From: JAUPVL01 sp964481235
Lineage (GTDB): Bacteria; Patescibacteriota; Saccharimonadia; CAILAD01; BJGX01
Length of the DNA stretch: 64,000 nucleotides
Reading direction: 5' to 3'
Assembly: GCA_964481235.1 (NCBI GenBank)
Contig: CAYZYH010000002.1
Coordinates: forward strand, 1-64,000
Both the position numbers and the translations under genes were made by a program. Within the stretch, counting starts at the first letter, position 1. Each line of letters opens with the position of its first letter. A model generated the notes under the pieces. The model made no database searches. It was not told the DNA's origin and worked only from the letters and a program-made list of their open reading frames with translations. Positions 36,401-44,591 of the stretch are shown here, in pieces.

Positions 36401-36439
36401 GGTTCTACCTTCTTAAGTTCTAGAAAACAGGTCTCGGCT

Positions 36440-36469
36440 ATTATACGCAGAAAAAGACCATTTTGTCAA
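36440..36469 (-). promoter_or_regulatory. Consensus promoter of the 35813-34767 unit
   Basis: TTGACA (36464-36469), 18-nt spacer, TATAAT (36440-36445); a leader of about 30 nt ends with AAGAAGG before the ATG at 36400. Confidence 0.85.
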
Positions 36470-36492
36470 TATTTTTTATGCTTGTAAAGCAA

Positions 36493-36522
36493 AATCCCTT
36501 CAACTATTTAGTTGAAGGGATT
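36493..36522 (-). terminator. Terminator of the 36535 gene
   Basis: Perfect 14-bp stem AATCCCTTCAACTA/TAGTTGAAGGGATT with a 2-nt loop, followed by TTGCTTTAC. Confidence 0.85.
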
Positions 36523-36534
36523 ATTAGTATTGGC

Positions 36535-36858
36535 TTAACGCCAGCCACCTTGCTCGGTAGAGTAAATTTCTAGTTCAGCACAAAACTCAGATATTACAAA
36601 GGTGCTTGTAACTACACTCCCCCTTTTTAGTGCAAGCGCCAAGCGTTGAGCATTGGTTAGTAGCGCACCACTTTCTTCATCGATTGTCTCAATAAGTTCG
36701 ATGATAGTAATGGTATGATCTATAGCCTCCTGGAGTGTGTCTGGATCATCTAAGTAGCTGATATCAAACTTCTCAAACCATTGTCTGGCAATATTTGTAG
36801 AGATACCAAGTTCTCGTGCGGCGTGCGAAAGCCACTCTTCTTCAGTAGAAAAGTTCAT
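36535..36858 (-). CDS. Hypothetical protein, paralogue of the 35813 gene
   Basis: 107 aa from the ATG at 36858, chosen for the AAGG 6 nt upstream; a TTG at 36888 would give 117 aa. Sequence ELGISTNIARQWFEKFDISYLDDPDTLQEAIDHT mirrors the neighbouring 195-aa protein. It has its own TTGACA-17-TACTAT promoter (36894-36922) and hairpin terminator. Family not recognised. Confidence 0.72.
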   Translation of the reverse strand: MNFSTEEEWLSHAARELGISTNIARQWFEKFDISYLDDPDTLQEAIDHTITIIELIETIDEESGALLTNAQRLALALKRGSVVTSTFVISEFCAELEIYSTEQGGWR

Positions 36859-36893
36859 TTTTGCCTTAATGTAGGTACTAGGTAGCAAAATAG

Positions 36894-36922
36894 ATAGTAG
36901 CGACTAAAGGCACTTTTGTCAA
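36894..36922 (-). promoter_or_regulatory. Promoter of the 36535 gene
   Basis: TTGACA (36917-36922), 17-nt spacer, TACTAT (36894-36899). The -35 box lies directly beside the T-run of the upstream gene's terminator. Confidence 0.8.
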
Positions 36923-36923
36923 T

Positions 36924-36949
36924 AAAAAACAGACCTTATCATAGTCTGT
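36924..36949 (-). terminator. Terminator of the 36993 gene
   Basis: ACAGACT pairs with GGTCTGT (one G-T) and is followed by six Ts. Confidence 0.85.
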
Positions 36950-36992
36950 TGTGAGAAACTTGGGTTTTAGTGAACACCTTTAAGAGCCTTAC

Positions 36993-37223
36993 TCAAGTTC
37001 CGCACCTTCGTGTGCGCAACTCATGTTCGGCAATTAAGGCCTCTAAGACCTCGCTATCTGTCGCCTTACCTTCTAGATTAAACCTAGCGAACTCGTCGTC
37101 TGGATGACCACTCTCTTCTTCAAAAACATGTGTGTATAAGGCGAACAGCTCTGTATTGGTCATAGCCTTTAAGGTACTTATAAAAACACAAAGTTCACTA
37201 GAGCCATCTGAGAAAGCGGGCAA
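36993..37223 (-). CDS. Small acidic hypothetical protein
   Basis: 76 aa if it starts at TTG 37223 (AGAGAGG lies 8 nt upstream); an internal ATG at 37163 would give 56 aa (MTNTELFALYTHVFEEESGHPDDEF). Helical, acidic, ends HELRTRRCGT. It is flanked by a TTGACA-17-TATTAA promoter (37289-37317) and a strong terminator. Function unknown. Confidence 0.6.
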   Translation of the reverse strand: MPAFSDGSSELCVFISTLKAMTNTELFALYTHVFEEESGHPDDEFARFNLEGKATDSEVLEALIAEHELRTRRCGT

Positions 37224-37288
37224 CTTTCTAGCCTCTCTTGAGTTATATTGGTGAGGTACAAGCTACCTGTTTATAGGGTAGTAATATA

Positions 37289-37317
37289 TTAATACTCCTT
37301 TGTAGGTTGGTTGTCAA
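37289..37317 (-). promoter_or_regulatory. Promoter of the 36993 gene
   Basis: TTGACA (37312-37317), 17-nt spacer, TATTAA (37289-37294). The leader has a small CTACC/GGTAG hairpin. Confidence 0.7.
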
Positions 37318-37343
37318 ATAATTTTAGTGTAATTACTGGTTTA

Positions 37344-37598
37344 TTATTTATATTTCAGCTTTAGAAAAAGTAGCGCAGACAAAAGCATGAGCATAATAAC
37401 ATTAGCAAAGATAATTATTGTATCTGACTTAAGTAACCCATAGAGTAACCAGAGAAGCGTGCCACTTATAAGTAGGCAGATCATAGCAGATGACAAGTCT
37501 TTAGTCTGTTTTGACTTAAAACTTTTATAGACTTGTGGTACTTGTGAAATAAGTATTAGTAGGGCTGCAATTAGCCCCACGAAAAAAGTAAGATCCAT
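37344..37598 (-). CDS. SemiSWEET-type sugar transporter
   Basis: 84 aa, three membrane helices, single PQ-loop unit with FVGLIAALLILISQVPQVYKSFKSKQTKDLSS (PQ motif) and a conserved tail helix LLWLLYGLLKSDTIIIFANV. SemiSWEETs work as dimers to move sugars. It follows the RNase J gene by 10 nt and is probably cotranscribed. Substrate unknown. Confidence 0.88.
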   Translation of the reverse strand: MDLTFFVGLIAALLILISQVPQVYKSFKSKQTKDLSSAMICLLISGTLLWLLYGLLKSDTIIIFANVIMLMLLSALLFLKLKYK

Positions 37599-37608
37599 TT
37601 TTGTTTAT

Positions 37609-39762
37609 TTAAACCTCAATCACTACCGGCAATACAATTGGACTTCGCTTAGTTACCTTGTACAAAAGGTTACTAAGCTCGTCTCGCATACGAGCTTTTA
37701 CAATTGGTGAGTTCGGTGGGGTTTTGGGGTTACGTTTGGCAAAGATGTTTTTTACTATCTGTCGACTCTTAGTCATTAGCTCTTCATTATCTTTTACATA
37801 GATAAATCCACGACTAATAATGTCTGGGCTGGTCACTAGTTTGCCGGTTTTACAATTTACGGTAGCTATAACTGTAAATATTCCGTCACTAGCCATAGCT
37901 AAGCGATCTTTTAATACAATTTCTTGCACATCTCCAATACCACTACCATCAATAAGTACTGAACCAGACTGAACTTTTGCACCAAGCTTAACCTCTCCGT
38001 CCTTGGTGGCCTCAAGAGTTTGACCATTTTCTATTACAAAGATGTTTTCTGGCTTTACTACTCCTCCACGCTTAGCTATCTCGGCATTATGAACCATATG
38101 GTGAATTTCACCATGAATGGGTAGGTAGTATTTGGGGCGTACCAGCTCAATCATTTCTTTTATTTCGTCATAGTAGGCATGTCCAGAGGTATGCATTATT
38201 CCAAGATCATCAAAATCCTTGGTAGCCTGTTGATATACATATGGACCCCATCTAAAGATATCGTCTACCATTCCCCAAACAGATTTTTCATTACCAGGAA
38301 TAATAGAGCTAGAAAGTACAACTACATCTGAAGCTTTGAGTTTAATGTCTTTATGCTCACCTTTACCCATACGCACCAAGCCTGAGTTGTCTTCACCTTG
38401 GTGACCAGTAGTAAGTACCGCTACTTCACCATCCTGATATTTGCTTATATCTGATGATTTTATAAGCAGTCCAGGTGGAACTTTTACATAACCAAGCTTT
38501 ACGGCTATTTCCATATTGCTCAGTAAACTTCGACCAGCAAGAGCGAGTTTGCGCTTAGCTTTTTCGGCGGCATTTACAAACACCTGTATTCTATCTACCT
38601 GAGAAGCAAACGAGCTTATAATGACTCGTTTGTTATAATTACGCACAAAAATTTCATCGAGAGTTTTAACAATTTCGTGCTCGGTGGGGCTACTACCAAC
38701 GTATTCACAACTTGTGCTGTCACACATTAGCATTAGTACGCCTTCGTCGCCAAGTTCTTTAAGACGATCCTTATTGGCTGGCTTACCACTAATAGGGTCG
38801 TCGTCAAATCGCCAGTCGCCGGTATTTATAATTGTACCCACGGGTGTCTTAATAGCAATACTACAAGCGTCTGGAATAGAGTGAGTAATACGAATAAACT
38901 CAATACTAAACACACCGAGTTGTATTTTCTCACCAGTGTCTTGATTGATAGTGCGAAGATCTGGTTTGAAAGGAAGTTTATACTCTTCTAGTTTGCGTTC
39001 AATAAATTTTACCGTAAAGTTTGCCGCATAAATTGGTGCGGGCAGTTTGGGTAAAATAAAAGGTATGCCCCCTACATGATCTTCGTGAGCATGAGTAATG
39101 AGATGCCCTCGAATTTTGTGTTTACGCTCTTCTAGGTATTTAGTGTCGGGAATAATATAGTCTATTCCTGGCATATCTGGACCTGGAAACATAAAGCCCA
39201 TGTCCATTACGATAATATCGTTCTCGTACTCTAGCGCCATCATGTTTTTACCAATTTTATCAAGACCTCCCAAAGGAATAATCTTCAACTTACCAGCATC
39301 GATTTTGCTCATACCAACAGACTTTGTAGCTGTGTTTGCGGCTTTTGGTTGGCTTTTTTCATTAAAGCTACCTTCTGAAAATACCGCTGGACCACGATCA
39401 TACTTACGACGTTGAGCGAAATTGTCCCCACCCCTACCAACACCACGTGGTTCTTTATTATAACCACCTTGACCACCACGATTTTGACGACTGTTATTGT
39501 TTTTGTTGTATCGTCCTGATTGATTGTTATTACGCTGCGAATTAGCCGCTTCGGCTTTAGCCTTTTCCCGTGCTGCTGTACCAGCCTCTACTAATTTTGG
39601 TGTGGGTTTACTGCTGGTTGTGGTTTTTTTTACTGTCGAACTAGTATTATTTGTGTTGGGTTTTGAGTCTTGTGGTTTGGCTGAGTTTTTAGAGTTAGAC
39701 ATACCTAAATCTTGTGCCGTTAATGGTCGGCTATTAAATTGTTTTTTCTTGTTAGAATCCAT
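37609..39762 (-). CDS. rnj: Ribonuclease J with long basic N-terminal extension
   Basis: 717 aa. The metallo-beta-lactamase/beta-CASP core starts near residue 158 (KLKIIPLGGLDKIGKNMMALEY), with the HAHEDHVGG metal motif, GDWRFDDDP, beta-CASP strands and GHAYYDEIKEMIELVRPKYYLPIHGE. The family is about 555 aa. The extra 155 residues are disordered, rich in Asn, Lys, Arg and Gly (RG repeats such as NRGGQGGYN), probably an RNA- or protein-binding arm. RNase J performs 5'-3' decay and endonucleolytic rRNA/mRNA processing. The start lies in a small inverted repeat (ATCCA/TGGAT). Confidence 0.95.
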   Translation of the reverse strand: MDSNKKKQFNSRPLTAQDLGMSNSKNSAKPQDSKPNTNNTSSTVKKTTTSSKPTPKLVEAGTAAREKAKAEAANSQRNNNQSGRYNKNNNSRQNRGGQGGYNKEPRGVGRGGDNFAQRRKYDRGPAVFSEGSFNEKSQPKAANTATKSVGMSKIDAGKLKIIPLGGLDKIGKNMMALEYENDIIVMDMGFMFPGPDMPGIDYIIPDTKYLEERKHKIRGHLITHAHEDHVGGIPFILPKLPAPIYAANFTVKFIERKLEEYKLPFKPDLRTINQDTGEKIQLGVFSIEFIRITHSIPDACSIAIKTPVGTIINTGDWRFDDDPISGKPANKDRLKELGDEGVLMLMCDSTSCEYVGSSPTEHEIVKTLDEIFVRNYNKRVIISSFASQVDRIQVFVNAAEKAKRKLALAGRSLLSNMEIAVKLGYVKVPPGLLIKSSDISKYQDGEVAVLTTGHQGEDNSGLVRMGKGEHKDIKLKASDVVVLSSSIIPGNEKSVWGMVDDIFRWGPYVYQQATKDFDDLGIMHTSGHAYYDEIKEMIELVRPKYYLPIHGEIHHMVHNAEIAKRGGVVKPENIFVIENGQTLEATKDGEVKLGAKVQSGSVLIDGSGIGDVQEIVLKDRLAMASDGIFTVIATVNCKTGKLVTSPDIISRGFIYVKDNEELMTKSRQIVKNIFAKRNPKTPPNSPIVKARMRDELSNLLYKVTKRSPIVLPVVIEV

Positions 39763-39831
39763 TTTTTGGATTATTTCTCCTTGTTTTACATCTCTTAAGA
39801 TGTTTAATTTTATTAATAGTAATAGTATGTT

Positions 39832-39899
39832 TTGTCATACTGAGTACAACGAAGTATCTTTTCTGCATCCAAGATTCTTCACTGATTTCAGAATGACAA
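39832..39899. repeat. Palindromic intergenic repeat
   Basis: 68-bp inverted repeat: TTGTCATACTGA with TCAGAATGACAA and GAAGTATCTT with AAGATTCTTC. It resembles the GTCATTCTGA...TCAGAATGAC palindromes dispersed in many bacterial genomes. It lies between the RNase J and uracil-DNA glycosylase genes. Confidence 0.75.
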
Positions 39900-39901
39900 C
39901 A

Positions 39902-40486
39902 TTAAGTTTTATTGGTACCTAGGGTTTTTAAAATAGCTGGTATTTTACTAAAGTCTTCTAAAAGTGTACTGCGCATACCTCCGTTATAAAGGGCTGCAGC
40001 TGGGTGATAAAGGGGCAAGAACACCATACCAGAGCGTTTGTAGACTTTTCCGTGAGCCTCAGATATTTTTAATTCTGGCAGAAACACCTGCATACTATGT
40101 CGACCTAAAAAGATTATCAACTTGGGATTTATAACTTTTATTTGGGCTAGTAAATAAGGTAAGCAGGTATCAATCTCTTCTTTGTTTGGGTCGCGATTTT
40201 CTGGTGGACGAAACTTAACAATATTAGTTACAAATACATCATCACGACGCAAATCTATAGAGGCTAGCATTTCATCCAAAAACTTACCACTGGCTCCCAC
40301 AAATGGTCGTCCCAATTTGTCTTCTTGTGCGCCAGGAGCCTCACCAACAAACATTAGTTGAGCATCGGGATCGCCATCACCCGGTACTGGGTTGATACAG
40401 CTTTTTGCAATCTCAAGCCCGCAGCTTCTATCTATAATTGTCGCTGCTATTTCATCTAGCTTGGCTTGTTTTTCTTCGGTTGTCAT
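39902..40486 (-). CDS. Family 4-like uracil-DNA glycosylase with altered iron-sulfur ligands
   Basis: 194 aa. LMFVGEAPGAQEDKLGRPFVGASG is the family 4/5 motif A and LPLYHPAAALYNG motif B with the catalytic-region His. It removes uracil from DNA. Classical family 4 enzymes coordinate a 4Fe-4S cluster with four Cys. Here the first pair is spaced C-x7-C (CGLEIAKSC) instead of CxxC, the third site after TNIVK is Phe (KFRPPENR, normally KCRPP), and only one Cys (DTCLPYL) follows. The cluster may be absent. Confidence 0.88.
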   Translation of the reverse strand: MTTEEKQAKLDEIAATIIDRSCGLEIAKSCINPVPGDGDPDAQLMFVGEAPGAQEDKLGRPFVGASGKFLDEMLASIDLRRDDVFVTNIVKFRPPENRDPNKEEIDTCLPYLLAQIKVINPKLIIFLGRHSMQVFLPELKISEAHGKVYKRSGMVFLPLYHPAAALYNGGMRSTLLEDFSKIPAILKTLGTNKT

Positions 40487-40577
40487 TTAGACTTTTATCT
40501 TTTACTCCCCCAGTGACATCTCGATTATTGTCGGGATGCGGCTGGATTAGCACTTCCTGGTCAAATTACCCTTTTGA

Positions 40578-40697
40578 GTGGTTGAATATGGAGAGCTAGT
40601 TCAAGAAAAATCTGAGGCTCGTAGCGAAGCGTAGTTGACCTACGTAAAGCGAGAACCGCAAGATTTGACGCCGAAATAGTCTTCATACTTCAACCAC
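40578..40697. repeat. Imperfect palindromic element, copy 2 (udg-pnp gap)
   Basis: 120-bp structure with ends GTGGTTGAA/TTCAACCAC, inner AAATCT/AGATTT and GCTCG/CGAG, and the core GCGTAG-TTGAC-CTACGT. Related to copies at 23028-23110 and 61392-61489. It immediately follows the pnp stop codon. Confidence 0.8.
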
Positions 40698-40699
40698 CA

Positions 40700-42841
40700 T
40701 TACTTATCGGCTAGTTTCTTGGATAAGTTTAAGCGCCCTTTATCATCAATTTCTGTAAGTTTTACTCTAAACTCATCACCTTCACTAACGACATCGTGAA
40801 TACTTTTTACGTGCTCATCACTAAATTGACTTATGTGTACCAAACCCTCTTTGCCAGGTAATATTTCTACAAAAGCTCCAAAATCCATTACGCGTACTAC
40901 TTTGCCGTCATATGTTTTTCCTACCTCTGCATCATCGGTAATAGATTCTATCCACTCTTTGGCAGCTTTGGCCTTGGCCTCGTCTTCTGAGTAAATAAGT
41001 ACTAGGCCAGAGTCTTCAATATCTATTTCTACACCTGTTTCGGCGGTTATTTTTTGAATAGTTTCACCACCCTTACCGATAACTTCGCGAATTTTTTCTG
41101 GATTGATTGTTACTTTGGTAATACGCGGTGCATACTGACTCACTTGTTGGTTTGGCTTAGCTATAACTTCTAACATTTTGGTCAAAATATGCTCTCTGCC
41201 CTCTTTGGCCTGAGCTAGGGCGTCTGACATTATACTTGGACTAATACCTTTTACCTTAATATCCATTTGTAGTGCAGTAATACCCTTTTTAGTACCTGCT
41301 ACCTTAAAATCCATGTCGCCAGCAAAATCTTCAGCGTCTTGAATATCGGTAAGTATTACGTATTTTTTAGGGTCATTGTGATCTATCATTAATCCCATAG
41401 CAACACCAGAAACTGGCGAGGATATTGGTACACCGGCATCCATTAAGCTCATTGTGCTACCACAAACTGCAGCCATAGAGGTTGAGCCAGCACTACTTAA
41501 CATTTCGCTAACTACTCGAATAGTGTAAGGAAACTCTTCTACCTCTGGTATGACCGGAACCAACGCTTTTTCTGCCAAATAACCATGGCCCACTTCTCTT
41601 CTACCGGTCGATCGTACTGGTCGAGCTTCGCCGGTGCTAAAAGGTGGAAAGTTGTAATGGTGTATATAGCGTTTGGTAGAATCTTCTTCCATAGTATCTA
41701 TTTGTTGAGCATCAGATATAGAGCCAAGTGTGGTAATAGACAATCCTTGGGTAGTACCTCGAGTAAAAACCGCAGAGCCATGAGTTCTGGGTAATATACC
41801 GACTGCTCCAGAGATAGGACGTACTTCTGTAAGCTTTCTATTGTCGGGTCGCTGACCATCTTCTAAAATTGCTCGTCGCACCTCGGCATCAATAATCTTT
41901 TCAAATACTATTTTGATATCAGAGTGACTATAACGTTGCTTACTATCGTCTTCTACCTCTTCAGAAAGCGTACCAAACTCTTGTAGTACCTTAGACTCTA
42001 GCTCACTTATCGCCTCGTGACGCATCTGTTTGTTTTCGTGTCGTATGCTTTTACCTAAGTCTTTTTTTAAGAAGTTTGATAGAACATCCTTTATATCGTC
42101 ACTTGGAGAAAAAAGCTCGTATTCTAAAGGTTTTATGGCCATTTTTTTCACTAGTTCTTCTTGTAATTTAATAACTGGTTGCCAACTTTTAACAGCAAGC
42201 TCTAGACCGTCGGTGATAGTTTTTTCATCTTCTTCGTGAGCAGCAGCTTCTACCATCATAATGGCATCTTTTGTGCCAGCAACTGTCAGGTTGAGCGTGC
42301 TATCTTCTTGCTCTAAGACTGTTGGATTAACAACTAGCTTACCGTCAATTTTGCCTATTCTAGCTGCTGCTACCGGACCATCAAATGGTGCGCCGGTGAG
42401 CATTAGAGCTGTTGAAGCAGCAATAACAGCCACAATATCTGGTTCGTGCTGCAAATCAGCACTAAGAACGGTTACCATTACCTGGGTATCGTTTCTAAAA
42501 GTTTTTGGAAATAATGGTCGTATTGGTCTATCAATTAGCCGACTAGTAAGTACAGCTTGATCGCTTGGTCGACCTTCGCGCTTCATAAAACGACTACCAG
42601 AGATTTTGCCACTAGCATAAAGTCGTTCTTCATAATCAATTAGTAGTGGAAAAAAATCGGTCTCTGGTTTGGCATTTGATTCAACTACGGCTGTTGCTAA
42701 AACCACCGTATCACCATACTGTACCAGAACTGCTCCATCGGCCCTAAAAGCCAACTGACCAGTCTCTATTGTTAATTTTTTGCCAGCAAACTCGGTTTCT
42801 ACCTTTGCTTGTTTGCCATCAAATGGATGAATTATATTCAT
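40700..42841 (-). CDS. pnp: Polynucleotide phosphorylase
   Basis: 713 aa 3'-5' phosphorolytic exoribonuclease. Two RNase PH domains (residues 10-230 and 325-545, with FFPLLIDYEERLYASGKISGSRFMKREGRP and SDAQQIDTMEEDSTKRYIHHYNFPPFSTGE), an alpha-helical linker, a KH domain (VIGKGGETIQKITAETG, about 575-630) and an S1 domain (GKTYDGKVVRVMDFGAFVEILPGKEGLVHISQ). All complete. AATAGG lies 7 nt before ATG. The order truB-rpsO-pnp is ancestral. Confidence 0.98.
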   Translation of the reverse strand: MNIIHPFDGKQAKVETEFAGKKLTIETGQLAFRADGAVLVQYGDTVVLATAVVESNAKPETDFFPLLIDYEERLYASGKISGSRFMKREGRPSDQAVLTSRLIDRPIRPLFPKTFRNDTQVMVTVLSADLQHEPDIVAVIAASTALMLTGAPFDGPVAAARIGKIDGKLVVNPTVLEQEDSTLNLTVAGTKDAIMMVEAAAHEEDEKTITDGLELAVKSWQPVIKLQEELVKKMAIKPLEYELFSPSDDIKDVLSNFLKKDLGKSIRHENKQMRHEAISELESKVLQEFGTLSEEVEDDSKQRYSHSDIKIVFEKIIDAEVRRAILEDGQRPDNRKLTEVRPISGAVGILPRTHGSAVFTRGTTQGLSITTLGSISDAQQIDTMEEDSTKRYIHHYNFPPFSTGEARPVRSTGRREVGHGYLAEKALVPVIPEVEEFPYTIRVVSEMLSSAGSTSMAAVCGSTMSLMDAGVPISSPVSGVAMGLMIDHNDPKKYVILTDIQDAEDFAGDMDFKVAGTKKGITALQMDIKVKGISPSIMSDALAQAKEGREHILTKMLEVIAKPNQQVSQYAPRITKVTINPEKIREVIGKGGETIQKITAETGVEIDIEDSGLVLIYSEDEAKAKAAKEWIESITDDAEVGKTYDGKVVRVMDFGAFVEILPGKEGLVHISQFSDEHVKSIHDVVSEGDEFRVKLTEIDDKGRLNLSKKLADK

Positions 42842-43018
42842 TTAAATACCTATTCTTTCTTCAAATACTCCAAGATATATATTTTTCTAGTTAGTTTTAA
42901 GAGAGTTATTGTATCAATATCTTCAAAGACTTAGTATATTAATCAAATAACTCTACCACTAACACTCTTGTCTAGAGTACTTTTTTTATTCAATTTTCAA
43001 CATATGAGAGCCAAAAAC
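42842..43018 (-). promoter_or_regulatory. rpsO-pnp intergenic leader with stem
   Basis: A 177-nt gap. AGAGTTATT (read 42966-42958 as its complement) and AATAACTCT form a perfect 9-bp inverted repeat around an AT-rich loop of about 45 nt. A comparable stem before pnp in Enterobacteria is an autoregulatory processing site; the similarity of role here is inferred. Confidence 0.4.
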
Positions 43019-43285
43019 TTAACGTCTAAGCTTAAGTTTTTTTATAACTGCGTTGTAACGATCTTGATCTTTTTTGTGCAGATAGTCGAGTAAACGACGT
43101 CGCTTACTCACCATTGCCAAAAGACCTCTACGGCTATGGTTGTCTTTTTTGTGCTCTTTGAGGTGTTCGGTAAGCTCGTTAATTTTTGAAGTAAACAAAG
43201 CTATCTGAACTTCAGCTGAGCCAGTGTCTTTTTTGTGCAACGAGTGCGTTGTTATTACTTTTTTCTTTGTAGTTTTAGCAAGCAT
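43019..43285 (-). CDS. rpsO: 30S ribosomal protein S15
   Basis: 88 aa, four helices. SLHKKDTGSAEVQIALFTSKINELTEHLKEHKKDNHSRRGLLAMVSKRRRLLDYL is the S15 signature. A TATAAA box (43294-43299) ends 8 nt before ATG, a near-leaderless start independent of truB. Confidence 0.98.
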   Translation of the reverse strand: MLAKTTKKKVITTHSLHKKDTGSAEVQIALFTSKINELTEHLKEHKKDNHSRRGLLAMVSKRRRLLDYLHKKDQDRYNAVIKKLKLRR

Positions 43286-43317
43286 ATGATTACTTTATAG
43301 TAGCAGATTGTCAGGTA

Positions 43318-44129
43318 TTAATCAAGTGTCAGTGAGTCTTTTAGCGAATAATCACCTATACGAGTTCTAATTATCTGGGTGCAAAATGCGCCGGTTTTTA
43401 GTAAATTGCCAATATCTTCAGCAAGCGATCGAATGTAAGTACCAGATGACACATCGGCTTCTAAAGTTGCATAAGGATAGTTGTAGTCAAGTATTTTTAA
43501 GCTGTTGATTGTGACTTTTCTCGGTTCTATTAACACTTTTTCGCCTCTTCGAGCAGACTTGTACGATCTTACGCCGTTTACCTTGATTGCACTATATTGT
43601 GGTGGTACTTGGTCAATCTTGCCTGTAAAAGCCTGTATTACGCTCAAAACTGTATTTCTTGTGGGCTTTTTGTTTGATATATTTGTAATCTCTCCTTCGC
43701 TATCCCCTGTATCTGATACTTCACCAAGTTTGATAGTAAATTTATAAGTTTTATCAAGCTTTAAAAAACTATCGCTTTTTTTGGTGTAGTCTTTGCCGAC
43801 TAACACAATAAGTAATCCTTCGGCCTGTGGATCGAGCGTGCCAGCATGCCCAACCTTTTTTACGCCACTAATACGCCGCACTTGAGCAACTATACTAAAG
43901 CTACTCCTAGAGCGTGGTTTGTTTATNNNNNNNNNNNNNNNNNNNNNNNNNNNNNNNNNNNNNNNNNNNNNNNNNNNNNNNNNNNNNNNNNNNNNNNNNN
44001 NNNNNNNNNNNNNNNNNNNNNNNNNNTACGCCGCACTTGAGCAACTATACTAAAGCTACTCCTAGAGCGTGGTTTGTTTATAAGATATATTCCAGGATTA
44101 ATTTTCAATTTTGAGTTTTCAATTTTCAT
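43318..44129 (-). CDS. truB: TruB tRNA pseudouridine-55 synthase, interrupted by a false assembly gap
   Basis: TruB makes pseudouridine 55 in the tRNA T arm. The 3' piece (KKVGHAGTLDPQAEGLL with the catalytic Asp; YKFTIKLGEVSDTGDSEGEI; VPPQYSAIKVNG; SSGTYIRSLAEDIG) and the 5' piece (MKIENSKLKINPGIYLINKPRSRSSFSIVAQVRR) lie on opposite sides of 100 Ns. The 55 bp at 43872-43926 is repeated exactly at 44027-44081. Collapsing one copy and the Ns gives 657 nt, an in-frame 218-aa protein with no missing residues. It is shorter than E. coli TruB because the C-terminal PUA-like region is absent. Start: ATG 44129, right after the upstream gene. Confidence 0.93.
43872..44081. other. Scaffold gap flanked by identical 55-bp ends (assembly artefact)
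   Basis: Ns occupy 43927-44026, exactly 100. The 55 bp left of the gap equals the 55 bp right of it, as expected when two overlapping contigs are joined with a fixed-size spacer. Confidence 0.93.
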
Positions 44130-44136
44130 TCAAGAC

Positions 44137-44502
44137 TCAATTCTCATTGCGCAATGTAGAAGTTATCTTTTGAAAAATCATGACTAACTGTTGACACTCA
44201 TCCTGTAATTTCTCGATATCTTCTAGTTTATTTGGCTCAACTACAATAAGCATTCGTAGCCAATGTTTGGTCTCTTGTGTTTCTTTTTTACAAATATAAA
44301 TCTTATGATGGAAATCTTTTTTAGAGCTTGCTCCATTTGCTTCTTGGTAATTTACACCAACGCTTGTTGCAGAACGAACAAGCTGATTAATAATTGGAGA
44401 TGAAATGCTTGTCTTCTTTATCGTCATGCTTAACTTGAGAACATTTTCACCAAAAGTAGCAGTACGTTCTTCAAGATCATATTTGTTTGATGATTGAGTC
44501 AT
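44137..44502 (-). CDS. Four-helix-bundle protein (S23 / 23S rRNA IVP type)
   Basis: 121 aa. ENVLKLSMTIKKTSISSPIINQLVRSATSVGVNYQEANGASSKKDFHHKIYICKKETQETKHWLRML is the conserved core of this family, first found in intervening sequences of 23S rRNA genes but here next to truB. It is a pentameric helical bundle of unknown role. TATAAT ends 9 nt before ATG. Confidence 0.9.
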   Translation of the reverse strand: MTQSSNKYDLEERTATFGENVLKLSMTIKKTSISSPIINQLVRSATSVGVNYQEANGASSKKDFHHKIYICKKETQETKHWLRMLIVVEPNKLEDIEKLQDECQQLVMIFQKITSTLRNEN

Positions 44503-44591
44503 TGTAAATTCATTATAAATTGCAAAATTCTAAATTGAAAATTGCTTAATTCTCCAAATACCACAAATAAGCTCGTTGTATTAAACTTGGC

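Noticed and set aside
38450..38460. CTGATGA on the plus strand as a second hammerhead
   Set aside because: It is inside the RNase J gene and has no adjacent stem II or GAAA.
43872..44081. Direct 55-bp repeat as a biological duplication
   Set aside because: The copies are identical, border exactly 100 Ns and collapse to an intact truB, so an assembly artefact explains them.
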